DNA from: Warburgia ugandensis
Lineage: Eukaryota > Streptophyta > Magnoliopsida > Canellales > Canellaceae
DNA length: 64,000 bases
Assembly: GCA_035236585.1 (NCBI GenBank)
Contig: CP141137.1
Span: 11,920,327-11,984,326, forward strand
Direction of reading: 5' to 3'
A program made the position numbers and the translations under genes. Of this stretch, positions 54,014 to 64,000 are shown piece after piece; position 1 is the stretch's first letter; each line of letters starts with the position of its first letter. The notes beneath the pieces are model-generated. The model searched no databases, was not told the origin of the DNA, and was given only the letters and a program-made list of their open reading frames with translations.

Positions 54014-54275
54014 TACTACTAAACTAGAGGGCTTTTAATCAGTTGAAAAAATATATCTAAGAAGGTTTCAAAATCGTCTTCTATTGAATTGTCTTAGAAA
54101 AATGCAGTTAAAAGAATAAGACAATTTCAGAAACGGTCTTCAAAAGTTTTTCAAAATTGGCTTCAAAAACTGTCTTGAAAAGTTTTTAAGACAATTAGGA
54201 AACCATTTTATTATTGACTTTTCTACAGTTTTTAAGATTGTTAGGAAATCGTCTTTAAAAAGTGCTTTTAGAGAC
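54014..54275. mobile_element. Single CACTA-like terminus
   Basis: TACTACTAAACTAGAGG at 54014 resembles the CACTACTAAA end of the 34608 element with its first base changed. It is followed by alternating AAGACAATTT/AAATTGTCTT-type words. No partner end was found, so this looks like a remnant interrupted or truncated next to the copia relic. Confidence 0.45.
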
Positions 54276-54319
54276 GGGTTGATAAATAGATCAATAGACA
54301 AGATCTGCATATCTCCGAT

Positions 54320-56900
54320 TTGATTAAAGTTAATTTCCCGTCAGTCAAAACTCCATTCAAGGATCTCCTTCTATTTTGCCATCCTCAATCCTCATCCTTG
54401 GATGTCCATCACCACTTTTCCTATACCACTTGCCCCATCGCAGGTCCCACTCCCAACTCTCATCCCATTCATTCCTCTTCTAAGCCTAACTCCAGGCCCC
54501 TAATATCATCTCACTCACCTACCTTTTCTCCTCCAACTTCCCTATTATCCTTCTCAAATCACTTATCACTATCTCCGTCCTTCTCATCATCTCAACCACA
54601 AATCATACGACTCTCTCCCTTCTTAACTTCTCGAAATCTATCACGACTTCCAATTTCTCAAATTCTGCTAACGGTCCTCGCATTCTACTTTCGAATTTTC
54701 ATTCAAATTTTCTCTCCCAAAAAGATCTAAGTCAATCATCTTCTATAATTCTCCATTATCATATAACATTCCAACATCATCGGATCCATTATATGTTCCA
54801 CCGTGCTTCACTGAGGCGATCAAATACGTTTTTTGGCACATGGCCATGGCCAAAGAAATTGAGGCTTTACTTCAACATTGCAAGTAGGTCCTAAGTGTCA
54901 AAACTAAACTCGATGGCACTCTTGGTTGCTACGAGACACGCCTCCTAGCCAAGGGATTCAATCAACAGCATGGCATTGACTAGAGCGAAACCTCTAGTGA
55001 GGTATTCAAACCAACAACCATTCGGACTGTTCGTTCATTAGCAGCATCGAACAACTTGCCCACTAAGCAATTGGATATCACCAATGCATTATTACAAGGA
55101 AAGCTCCAGAAGAAGAATACACGGTCCAACCACAAGGGTTCGTTGTTCTGAAATGTTCCACACATGTTTGCCATCTTTGCAAAATCCCTCTATGGTCTGA
55201 AGTAGGCGCCCGGAACCTGGTTTCAGATTTCGTGGATCCAAAATTGATGCGTCTCTTTTCATCTTCAATAAGTAAGGTATTATCGTCTACTTTCTTATTT
55301 ACATAGATGATATCATTTTTACGGTAAATAAGAGTAGAGAGATTGAGAAGGAGATAACCCAAAGAATCCAAGCGGGTTCGAACAAATGGAGATATACATT
55401 TGGAGTTTTGTGTGCTCGGTGGGTGCAACTCAAATTAAAAGAAAAATTCTATAAGATGGCCATAAGGCCAGCCATGCTATATACATCAGTGTTTGACAGT
55501 TAAGGAATATCATGTTCATAGGATGAGTGGCAAGACAAAAAATGATAGAATTAGAAATGAAAACATTAGAGAAAACTTAAAAATAATACAAATAAGTAAT
55601 AAGATGAGAAAGATTAGACTTAGATGGTTTGGAAATGTAGAGACCCAAAATTGCAATGGTTAGGAGTGAGGCAATGCAAGTAGAAAGTTCTAAAAGGGCA
55701 AAGAAGAGGCCCAAAAGAACATATATAAAAGTGGGTAAAAAAGATTTAAAAACTTTATGACTAAATAAAATTATGATATTTAATATAGGGGAATGGAGGA
55801 ATAAGATTCATGTTGCCAACCCCTAATTGGGATAAGATCTTGACGATGATGCATAATTGACAACATAATCTTATTTTTAACACAAAGGAAGCGGATAAAG
55901 ACATGGGACTGCTAAATTATTTTCTTGGCATTGTAATGGTTCGATGTGTGCTACTATCTCAAAGGAAGTATGTGCAAGATTTGCTTGTAAAAGCACGTAC
56001 TGGTGGAGCCAAATCTTATCAAACGCCCATTCTTCTGAAAGCTAGCAGTTTTAGCAGGCCAATCAACGAAAGATCCAATATTATATAGGCAAACTGTCAG
56101 CACTCTTCGGTAACTCACACTCACCTGCAAAGAGATTGCCTTCTTTGTCAGTAAAATTTGTCTTGCAATACCCCACCGATATCTACTGGCAGGATGTCAA
56201 ACGATCGCTGCGTTTATCTCAAGCATACTTTTTCCCATGGTCTTAACTTTCAACGGTCAAAATCTACTAAAATTCGTATGTTTTCAGACACAGATTGGTC
56301 CCGTTGTGTAGATGATCAATGATCTTCAGGTGGTTTTGCAGTTTATTTAGGCTCAAATATCTTATCATGATTCCACCAGAAAGCAATTTACTGTTGCATG
56401 GTCTTCCGCAGAATCTGAATACAAGGATATTGCAAATTGCACGGCCGAGAACATCTGGTTCGATCTTTATTATGTGAGCTTGGCGTGTCAATCTCATCTC
56501 CACATACTCTTTGGTGCGAGAACTTGCCACAACCTACCATACCATAAACCCGGTCATCCATGCAGGATCAAGCATGTGGAAGTCGACTTCCATTTTCTCA
56601 GGTGTCAAGTTGCAAAGAAGTTGATCAATGTGCGACTTATTTCAACCAAAGATCAGTGGCTGAACATCATGAGCAAGGCATTACCAAAAGTTCGGTTGTG
56701 TGTTTAAGGGGAAGGTTGAATTTGGACCCCAGAGACCCTTCGATTTGAGGGACGTATTAATGTAAATAATATATCATACAAATATTTTATTATAATCTTT
56801 CCATTTGTACGTAATTTACCAAATCCACCCTTTTTTTGTTTATATACACTGTATTCTACCTCAGTAAACTGATTGAGACGAATACTTCAGCCCCTCCTTG
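54320..56900 (+). pseudogene. Ty1/copia relic with RT and RNase H, LINE inserted
   Basis: Begins in the Ser/Pro-rich linker before RT (54320-54730). RT pieces then follow in shifting frames: WHMAMAKEIEAL near 54835, LAKGFNQ near 54950, LAASNNLPTKQLDITNAL near 55040, SLYGLK near 55185, and LIYIDDIIFT near 55295, the catalytic YVDD-type box as YIDD. After an inserted LINE fragment (55330-55852) it resumes with MGLLNYFLGIVMV near 55900 and the RNase H DTDW/SSGGF/ESEY-type motifs near 56290-56430. A 3' LTR start is inferred at about 56757. Gag and most of integrase are absent, and stops are frequent. Confidence 0.8.
55330..55852 (+). mobile_element. 3' end of an L1-like LINE nested in the copia relic
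   Basis: Broken frames carry REIEKEITQRIQAGSNKW, FYKMAIRPAMLY, LRWFG with HV/NV, and a final GGMEE-R-I-H-like segment, the C-terminal tail of plant LINE reverse transcriptases. It ends ATTGGGATAAGATCTTGACG with a GATGATG stub, the usual GATGAT-type 3' end. The 5' part is truncated, as LINE copies usually are. Confidence 0.75.
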
Positions 56901-57872
56901 TGAGTTATGATCATATGCACAAGCAGGTATCCTAAAAATAAGGGATGGAGACAACTTAGGACCACTTGAAAATTCTTTATATATATATATATATAATGTT
57001 ACTTTCGGCCCCTCAAATTCAATAGCCACCCTCTAAATTTACTCCAGCCCTCCCAAATTCAGTCCTAGCTCCGATCCCGCCACCAATAAACCTACCTTAT
57101 TCATTAGCACTCAAATGGATGCTCAAAATAAGAAAAGGGACGCATTTTGGTGGGTCCTGATCATATAACAAATAGACTTCAAATTCATATTTTGCATACA
57201 TCGGTTAAAAGCTTCCTGTGGTCAACTGGAACATGATGAATGGCTTAACCTATAACTTTTCACATAAAAAATAATAAGCATCGGTTTCTATTAATTTTTT
57301 TAAAGCGCCAAAGCAAATGAGCAGGAACATCAAAGTGGTGATTTTCCAAAGGTTACCTATTTTTGGCACGGCAAATATCAGAATTAATCTAAATAAATAA
57401 AAAGTTTCACCCTGCATGACCGCCCAACGTAGAACAGGCTCCGATCTTTGTAACCGTAGACAGGAAGTATCCAGCTTCATCCTCAAAGCCCCAAAATAAC
57501 CCGAATGAGTAGTTGAGAAAGAAGAAAAAATGACCACCAATGCCCCATAATAATAAATGTATACGTCCTTCGATCATTCACCCAATCAATATATAAATTT
57601 AGACTCACATTTTCTGGCAGGCCAATAGTTGTTGACCTGCCCCTCACAATAATTCATCAAGCTGAAAGGAGATGATATTAGAAAAGGCCAAAATGAGATA
57701 TGCATACATACCACAATCAGCCCATATTATATCATGTCGGAAGATACAGCCCATATTATATCATGTCTCACATAAGTAGCCATAAATCATCAACCAAATC
57801 AGAATTTGCATACCTAAACCCCATAAATTATTCCTAAAACAAGAACTGCAACTAAAAAGAAGCAAATCAAGA
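56901..57872. other. AS1-like 3' flank and intergenic DNA
   Basis: A short TA run lies at about 56979-56994. The sequence ATATTATATCATGTC occurs twice near 57724 and 57753. No gene. The AS1 3' UTR probably occupies part of 57550-57872. Confidence 0.4.
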
Positions 57873-59003
57873 TCAGTGAAGGTCCTTGGACACAGAGAAA
57901 TGATGATGAACTCCAATCTGCTCGACAAACTTTGCAAGCTTAACATGTTTAGCGACCCACATCTCAACCACTTTTGCCTCTTTAGCCTCAGCATCTCTCT
58001 GTATGGCAGTGAGTTGATCCCGACACCCATTTTCAATCCTGTCCAAAAAAGCCATTTCCTCCTCTCGCAAACACCTAATCTTGGCTTCCACTTCCTCCAT
58101 TTTCTCCCTCCTCTTTCTTGCCTTTTCTGACTCCAACTGCTGCTCCAACCGGCTCAATCGCCAAGTGGCCTCCTTCTTATGCTGCATCCAGTTCTGCCTC
58201 CCTTCTTCCAACTCCTTACAGTACTGAACCAAAGTCGAAACCTGATGAAGCGGTAAAAACCGGTTCAAAATAATTTCCCCAGGAGAAGCCGGCGGTTCGG
58301 AAGGGGAAAGAGAGAGACTAACCGAAGGAGAGACAGTAGATGAAGAACAAGACGAAGACGAAGACGAAGACGAAGACGAAGTGGACGAAGACGACGCCAT
58401 CCAGGGAGGGATAGCACTGGAGATCGACGGTGGAGCTGCCGTCACATCAGAAGGGCCGAGCGAAAGAATCGGCGGTGCGTCGACGAGGGAGAGATTCGGC
58501 ATGATCAACGGTTGTAACGGACGGTGATGATGGAGTTTGGGCTGGACGTACTTTTCGGCGAAGGTTTCGAGTATGTGATCGTACTTGCTTTGTACGGCAG
58601 AAGAGTCTTCGGTGGGCGCGTTTGAGGAAGCGATGGGGGGCGTGGTGGTGGTGGGGTGTTCTTGTTTGCGTTTCTCTTTGAGTTGTTTTTCTTTGAAGAC
58701 TTCCCACCACTTGCCCAGGCGTTTCGCTGTGCGTCCGGGGACTTCGGATGCGATTTTCTTCCACTTGTTGCCGTATTTGGCTTGGAGGGAGATGACTAAG
58801 GATTGTTCTTCTTGGTTTAAGGAGCCCTTCTTGATGCCGGGTTTGAGGTAGTTCTTCCAGCGTTCAAGGCAGGATTTGGCATCGCGGTGGAGGGCTTTGC
58901 CCATTCGTTGAGAAAGAAGGTTCCATTCTTTGGGGCCATATTGCTTGACGTAGGCGCGGAGAAGGGCGTCTTCTTCAGGTTGCCAACGCTGTCTCTCCTT
59001 CAT
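57873..59003 (-). CDS. AS1: AS1/PHAN/RS2-type R2R3-MYB transcription factor
   Basis: A 376-residue nuclear protein in one coding exon, close to Arabidopsis AS1 (367). It begins MKERQRWQPEEDALLRAYVK, the family's diagnostic start. The R2 repeat is about 4-53 with Trp at 7, 27 and 49. R3 is about 57-106, with its first Trp replaced by Leu62 and Trp at 81, 99 and 100. A Ser-rich linker (204-223) is followed by the conserved AS1 C-terminal region (about 243-376), which contains a charged coiled coil (about 283-345) used for dimerisation and AS2 contact in relatives. Family role: with the LOB protein AS2 it represses class I KNOX genes in leaf primordia and sets leaf polarity. The Ser run is encoded by imperfect GAC/GAA-type triplets on the plus strand and may vary in length. 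No frameshift is seen. Confidence 0.96.
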   Translation of the reverse strand: MKERQRWQPEEDALLRAYVKQYGPKEWNLLSQRMGKALHRDAKSCLERWKNYLKPGIKKGSLNQEEQSLVISLQAKYGNKWKKIASEVPGRTAKRLGKWWEVFKEKQLKEKRKQEHPTTTTPPIASSNAPTEDSSAVQSKYDHILETFAEKYVQPKLHHHRPLQPLIMPNLSLVDAPPILSLGPSDVTAAPPSISSAIPPWMASSSSTSSSSSSSSSSCSSSTVSPSVSLSLSPSEPPASPGEIILNRFLPLHQVSTLVQYCKELEEGRQNWMQHKKEATWRLSRLEQQLESEKARKRREKMEEVEAKIRCLREEEMAFLDRIENGCRDQLTAIQRDAEAKEAKVVEMWVAKHVKLAKFVEQIGVHHHFSVSKDLH

Positions 59004-59192
59004 CTAAGGCATTATTCTGTTCTCCTTCTCCTTTGGAGCGGAGAGAGCAAGAGAGCTGCAAGGAATGAGGGTTTGGGGTTTCTCTATGATTACTGTTGAT
59101 GTTCCTGCAGATTGTAGTGGGGAGAGAGAGTGAGTTCTTCTTTTTCCCTGTACGTCTTTTGCAGACGAGGGTTTATAACTTTATATTTTATC
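59004..59192 (-). promoter_or_regulatory. AS1-like core promoter and 5' leader
   Basis: On the minus strand a TATA-like AATATAAAG lies at 59179-59187, followed by TATAAACCCTCG (telo-box-like core AAACCCT, 59167-59176) and a CT-rich leader. A start site near 59150 would give a leader of about 145 nt. TTGCAG on the minus strand close to the start codon could be the acceptor of a 5'-UTR intron, as known in some AS1/RS2 genes, but no donor was identified. Confidence 0.4.
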
Positions 59193-60984
59193 AGCGCGTG
59201 CAGATCCGTAAAATGATCGTTCTGCATCTAAAAGTACCTGCGGGGCAAGAAATTTTGGGATTAAAACCATTTATCTTCTTCTTGGACAATCATGCACTAT
59301 AATTTTCTCTATTCGAATCAATATAGTGTTTAATGGATCAAGTAAATACTTAAATCTAAAATACTTTTGGGGCACCTCTTATCTAATATGTTACGTAAAA
59401 GACGAATGGTTCGGATCACAGACTACCTCGACCAGACATTTTACCCTAAGCTGTCCATATTTTAAAAACCATTTAGGACCAAGTAAATTAAGCAGGTTGT
59501 GGCAGCCACATCGTGGCAAGTAGATTTAGGGATTTCTAAATAATAATAATAATAGAAAATTAGAGGTTGTTGAATTTCCGCAAGAATTACTTGCGAGACC
59601 CAAATTTTGGTGACCCATGCCAGTATTTGCTGGAATCCATTTGGATAGACCATGTTTAGAATGTTTCATAGACCATACGATCACAAAAATTTGTTAAGGC
59701 ATTGGTATTACAAAGTGTTAGCTCTATCACTAAACTTTGTCATCGAGCTAAGATTTAATTTGCAAGGCACCAATTGGCATAACAGGTTGAATCGAGAAGA
59801 TTGATAATCTGATTCTTCCCAATAACCAAATTCAGTAGGGGGCCCATGAAATTACCAGCGCTTATAATCCATCAAGGATGGAGGCGCCAGCAGAGCAGGG
59901 GAAACCTTAACAAGAGTGGTTTTGGCACGTTACTTTCCTGTTTATCTTAAATTCTCTTTTGGCAAAAATTCTAGGGTTGCTGTTGGTGGTGTTTGGGCCA
60001 CAGACGGGCGTCAGAGGTGGCGAAAAGACAGGTCGGAATGCCGATAAGCGAGCTGCATTGGACTCTTTGATGGGAGGAGAGTAAAAGGAAGCATTGTACA
60101 GCGGATCCATCGACGCTTTTCTCGGATCGGATGGGGAATCCAGTTGCAGCATCTGTTTTCCCCCTCTCCCAATTTCACGTTTCCCAAGAATATGAAATGG
60201 GATCAACTCTAGTGCTAGAGAGAGAGAAGAGCCCCAGCACGATGGGTCTTTCGTTGTCTCTTGTTTTCCTCCCCTTTTCTGCCCCTTGACCGTGGGAGTT
60301 GAGACCTCTTATTATCACCTTACGGCCCCGAATTATTCCACACCCCTCCCTCCCTGGCTCCCTCCATGGACCCCGTACACCTCTCTCTCTCTCATGTGCT
60401 GTTCTCTTGCATTGAATGGTTTCTGTTGCACTGCTGTTTCTGGGCCGACCTTGTCAGATGAGGACAAATCCCATCTCTCTCTCTCTCTCTCTCTCTCATG
60501 TCACTTCGATGCGGTTCATCATGATTTTACTTCATCCCGTGTGCATCGTGTGTTCGGGAAAAACGAACAGAAATCAGTGTGACTCCTTCCTCTCCCACTT
60601 CTCTCTTTTACGCAGTGAATGAGCACGAGTAGGGCTCTCTTTCAATCGTCAACACCATTGATTAGGCACGGACAGAATCTCCACTGCTGGATATTATAAG
60701 TCTTTGAATCTATGGGGTTTGTGTTTCAATGTACTACGTGGTCGTATCTTTATTTCTAACCCTTCCCTTGGAGGACAAAATTCAGAAGATCGTAGTAAAT
60801 ACAAGTGTCCCAATTGTGGTTCATGAATCATGAGCGTAACTACTAGCTAGATGGTTTGCTTTTATGAAAAGAGTGAGCTCATATGTTGTTCATGTGTCCC
60901 GCAGAGCAATGGTACAGTGAGGTGAGACTCGTTATACATACCACAGTACCTTCACTTGTAAAAACACACTGGCTAGGAGTGAGA
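59193..60984. other. AS1-like upstream region
   Basis: A 99-residue minus frame (60206-59907; contains PSDPRKASMDPLYNASFYSP) is unassigned and may be a chance frame or an exon fragment. A short (CT)n run of about 22 bases lies at 60476-60497. No other gene or transposon was recognised. Confidence 0.4.
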
Positions 60985-61105
60985 TGTTCCAAATTGAAAT
61001 TTCTAAAAAGACTAATGAAGACGTGATAATTACTAGAGGAGAATAGAGTAAGAAGATTCATCTGATTGACCCCTAATCATTATAAGGTCTTAATGATGAT
61101 GATGA
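60985..61105 (+). mobile_element. LINE 3' end fragment
   Basis: AGAGGAGAATAGAGTAAGAA, GATTCATCTGATTGACCCC, then TAATCATTATAAGGTCTTAA and GATGATGATGAG. It parallels the 3' end of the LINE at 55.85 kb, including the terminal GATGAT repeat. Confidence 0.6.
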
Positions 61106-64000
61106 GTGAGGGAAATCAGATGAGTAGTTTGGATCAATACACGAAGAGCCCATCATTAAAATAGGGTTGCATTAGTTAGGATAAGTACAATTGGGCTGCT
61201 AACTATTGGGATCATTCACCTCTCATCCCTGAAATGTGACTAAATGTATGTGCTTTACAATGGTAAGCATTGTGTCCACTAAGTTAAGAATCAAGCTTGG
61301 CCCAACTTTTTGAGTAATAAGGCCCGTGTATTGTGGATGAGCGTTTGCATCTTAGTAAGTCTCTTTTCTAGGTATATAGATGGGTCACTGAGATAAATGA
61401 GAAATGCACACGGGACTTTTACAAAATAAATAAGAAAAGAAATGCTAGTGGGACTTATATTCATACTTAACCCAGCTTAGTCCCCATCTTTGGATGCTCA
61501 AACATTATTCATCTTGTTTGGAGTTCCTTGGGTTGGCTAAACACTAAAATTCATAATGGTTCAATGATTGGATGAATTTTTTACATCATGATCATTAAAA
61601 TCTTCAATTGAAGAAACTAGTAACTAGAAGCATTCAATGGGCATGAATTTTTTGCTTTACCCTCTTCAAGCATTCTCAAGCCTTCAAAGCATCTTTTTAA
61701 GTTCTCTTTATAGGTTTCTCTCATGATGAGGAACTATAATAGTTCTCTTATTGGTTCTCGATATTTAGAGGGATCAGCAATAAACTCACAATATTCAAGC
61801 CCAAGTGCTTCGTGCTAAAACTTGGATCTCGCATAACCGTTGTTGTGATGATGCCTATGGCTAAAACCACCATAAGACTTGAATCCTTTGCTGGTTGTTG
61901 ATGTGGTACTATTGCCAAAGGGTAAAGTAGCATGATTCGATCTCTTGTAGTTCTTGCTACAATTCATGTTGACATATTGTCCATGTTAACTTTGATTTAG
62001 CAAATTGTCACTGTGCTAAGTTTCACATGCTGCCTGCTAGCATAAGCTATAACTAATAAAATCTCTAGTTTATGTAGATGATTCTTAATACTACACAAGC
62101 ATATATCCCTGCTTTGTTGACTATATGACACAAAACTATCCAATGCACCTTTATGGCTAAATATACTTTGCTATCCATATACACATAGTAGAGGAATGTG
62201 ATGGATGATCAAAGGTTTTTGTCTTTTCTTTTCTTGACATATAATAATCATAATGGTTGGAGATATGTACTCAATTTAATTTAATTATTGAAAATCATCT
62301 AAAGACGAAATTTGTATTCTTATTCTTTGTCTTATTTGCTTATGTACAAATACATGAACCCAATTAAAATGTTTAATGTGTTTTCTTTTATTGAATTGTC
62401 GATATGCACATAGAAAGCAATTTTTGTGGGCAGCCTTTGATACTTTATTCAAATATGATGTTTTAATGAAGAAAAATGGACCAGATCATCAACGATCATT
62501 AAGCCTCATAGTGCTCCATGTCACTTCAATTTGTCCAAGAACTGTAGTTGGTCACACAAATTCAAGCCCAAGGTGGCATAACTTAACTTGACAAAAGGTG
62601 ACATTGATGACCGTTGTTTGCTTTAAGAATGCTATCAATCACTATTGAGTCACTCTATAGTGGCGTTGGTCATTGTTACTCCTCCCTATGTGGCATTGGA
62701 CGCTCTTATTTGCTTGAAGAGTAGTGTCAGTGGGTCTACCTCAAGCAATAGGTTGAAACGATAGGAACAAGAATTTCTGGTGCCAGCCCCTCAGTGATGG
62801 TTACATAACTACAGTAGTCACATTTAGAAGAATAAACTTGACCAGTTCCTTTCATTTCTTTCAATCTGGGCATTGGTATGTGCTTAATGCACCATCTAGC
62901 ATTGATAAATTACAAAGGTACTTTTGACTGGCACATCAATTAGGTGGTTACCATTTAGGTGTCGAAGCTTAATTGACTAATTGAAATAACTGCATGGATG
63001 TCCAAAACTATAAATAGTAGTTCTCGTTTCCATTCTAGAAATCATGCTAGAGTAAATCTCTCTCCCCAAAAGGCTCTAAAAAGCTCAATTTGAGATTTTT
63101 ATTGTACTCTCTTCTCTCAAAGTGAGGGACTCTGTAGTTGTCTTACTAGTTTAGGTTGCTCAAGAGTAATATGAGCATAGATCTAACCTTATCTTTGCTT
63201 CCTAGGGGATGACTTATTTTTAGTCTATTGCCCCCTTAGTTATGAGGATTTGACTTGGTATTGACTCTTGATGAAGAAGATATGAACCATTTATAGCTAT
63301 GCTCCTAAGGTCTTGAATTTGACCACTAGGTTCTTGCCAATTATGGTGATGCCTATGTCTAACCATCATAAGTCTTAGATCATCATGGTCCTCCCATGGT
63401 GTTGTACGTAAGGGGTTGACCAACCAGGAATGGACTTATTAGGTCAAAGTCAACCACTAGCTTAACACTAGGCCATGGTTCATGTGCCATTTTGTCTACA
63501 TAACCAAGGTTAGGACTCAGGCCTTATGCTTGAACAAATATCTTGTTTAGAAAGGCATAAGCTACGATCAAGCCATTCTTGGAAACCATGTGATACATCA
63601 TCACTTGGACCTTTCATGGCTAGCATAGCTTGCCTTTGGTTCCCTCTTAGTACTTTATGGCTCCCATAGACATAACTTGTGGCTTATTTGAGCCTATTAC
63701 TTTTAATTAAAGAATGTGATAGATAATCAAAGATCTTGTCTTTTCGTTATTAATATGTAATTAACCATCAAAGCGTATGACATATGTACTTACTTTCACT
63801 TGATTAGTAAAACCCTATTGGATGGAAAATTTTGTAATAATTTCCTTTATGCTTTTGCTTATTGCACTTGTGTGGAATGAGCATTTTTACTCACATAGAT
63901 TTTCTTACATGTCAAGTGAGACATATCTTTCTTTTCATCTTGATATCACTTTATTTTCATTCACCTTGTATATCTACTCAGGAGCATTAATAACAAGAAC
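61106..64000. other. Intergenic with a diverged duplication
   Basis: 61840-62345 and 63335-63860 share ordered words about 1.5 kb apart: GATGATGCCTATGGCT/GGTGATGCCTATGTCT, CATAAGACTTGAAT/CATAAGTCTTAGAT, GAATGTGAT(G/A)GAT(G/A)ATCAAAG, and GACATATGTACTTACT-like. A TATA-like CTATAAATAG near 63010 with a CT-rich follow-up suggests an LTR piece. No gene domain was recognised in the short frames. Confidence 0.4.

Noticed and set aside
54320..54730. 136-residue frame as a possible independent gene
   Set aside because: Ser/Pro-rich segment immediately before copia RT pieces on the same strand; best read as the integrase-RT linker of the relic.
59907..60206. 99-residue minus frame near the AS1 promoter as a gene
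   Set aside because: No recognised domain and no supporting promoter or splice structure. Left as unassigned.

Overview
This is a repeat-rich, AT-rich plant nuclear genome window, from an angiosperm with widely spaced genes. Three genes can be defended in 64 kb, all with a single uninterrupted coding exon: ribosomal protein L26/uL24 (5685-6134, +), a RAV-type AP2/B3 transcription factor (28981-30024, +) and an AS1/PHAN/RS2-type MYB (57873-59003, -). No tRNA, rRNA, organellar insert, CRISPR or bacterial-type feature was seen. The species cannot be named from this window. The dense Au-type tRNA-derived SINEs, long CT/GA tracts and mixed transposon load fit many large angiosperm genomes.

Layout. 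1-3700: a complete 2.84-kb solo LTR with target duplications, sitting inside an older relative of itself. 4.0-5.4 kb: short repeats, an Au SINE and a miniature-element arm that abuts the RPL26 promoter. 6.5-8.1 kb: duplicated blocks downstream of RPL26. 8.1-9.4 kb: two SINE relics and a foldback element. 10.3-11.1 kb: the 5' end of a degenerate LTR element on the minus strand. 15.8-16.5 kb: diverged tandem repeats. 18.1-18.8 kb: a hAT-type element carrying a CACTA-like terminus. 21.5-27.1 kb: LINE and SINE relics and a foldback element. 28.8-30.1 kb: the RAV gene. 30.8-31.6 kb: a 62-bp duplication and a large foldback. 34.6-37.7 kb: a CACTA element with clean ends. 38.5-40.6 kb: a second TIR element with an internal ~195-bp tandem array and a nested SINE. 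41.3-43.6 kb: SINE, minisatellite and an internally deleted copia relic. 45.3-49.7 kb: a solo LTR whose 3' half and flank are tandemly triplicated between CT tracts. 49.8-52.7 kb: paired repeats ending in GA tracts. 54.0-56.9 kb: a CACTA terminus next to a copia relic that holds a LINE fragment. 57.9-59.2 kb: the AS1-like gene. 59.2-64 kb: LINE 3' end and unassigned repeats.

The three genes encode a cytosolic translation component and two nuclear regulators. There is no sign that they work together beyond chance neighbourhood. I found no convincing new enzymatic or defence system. The most informative structure is the CT-tract-bounded triplication at 46.2-49.7 kb; next are the nested transposon chronologies at 38.5-40.6, 18.1-18.8 and 0.1-3.7 kb.
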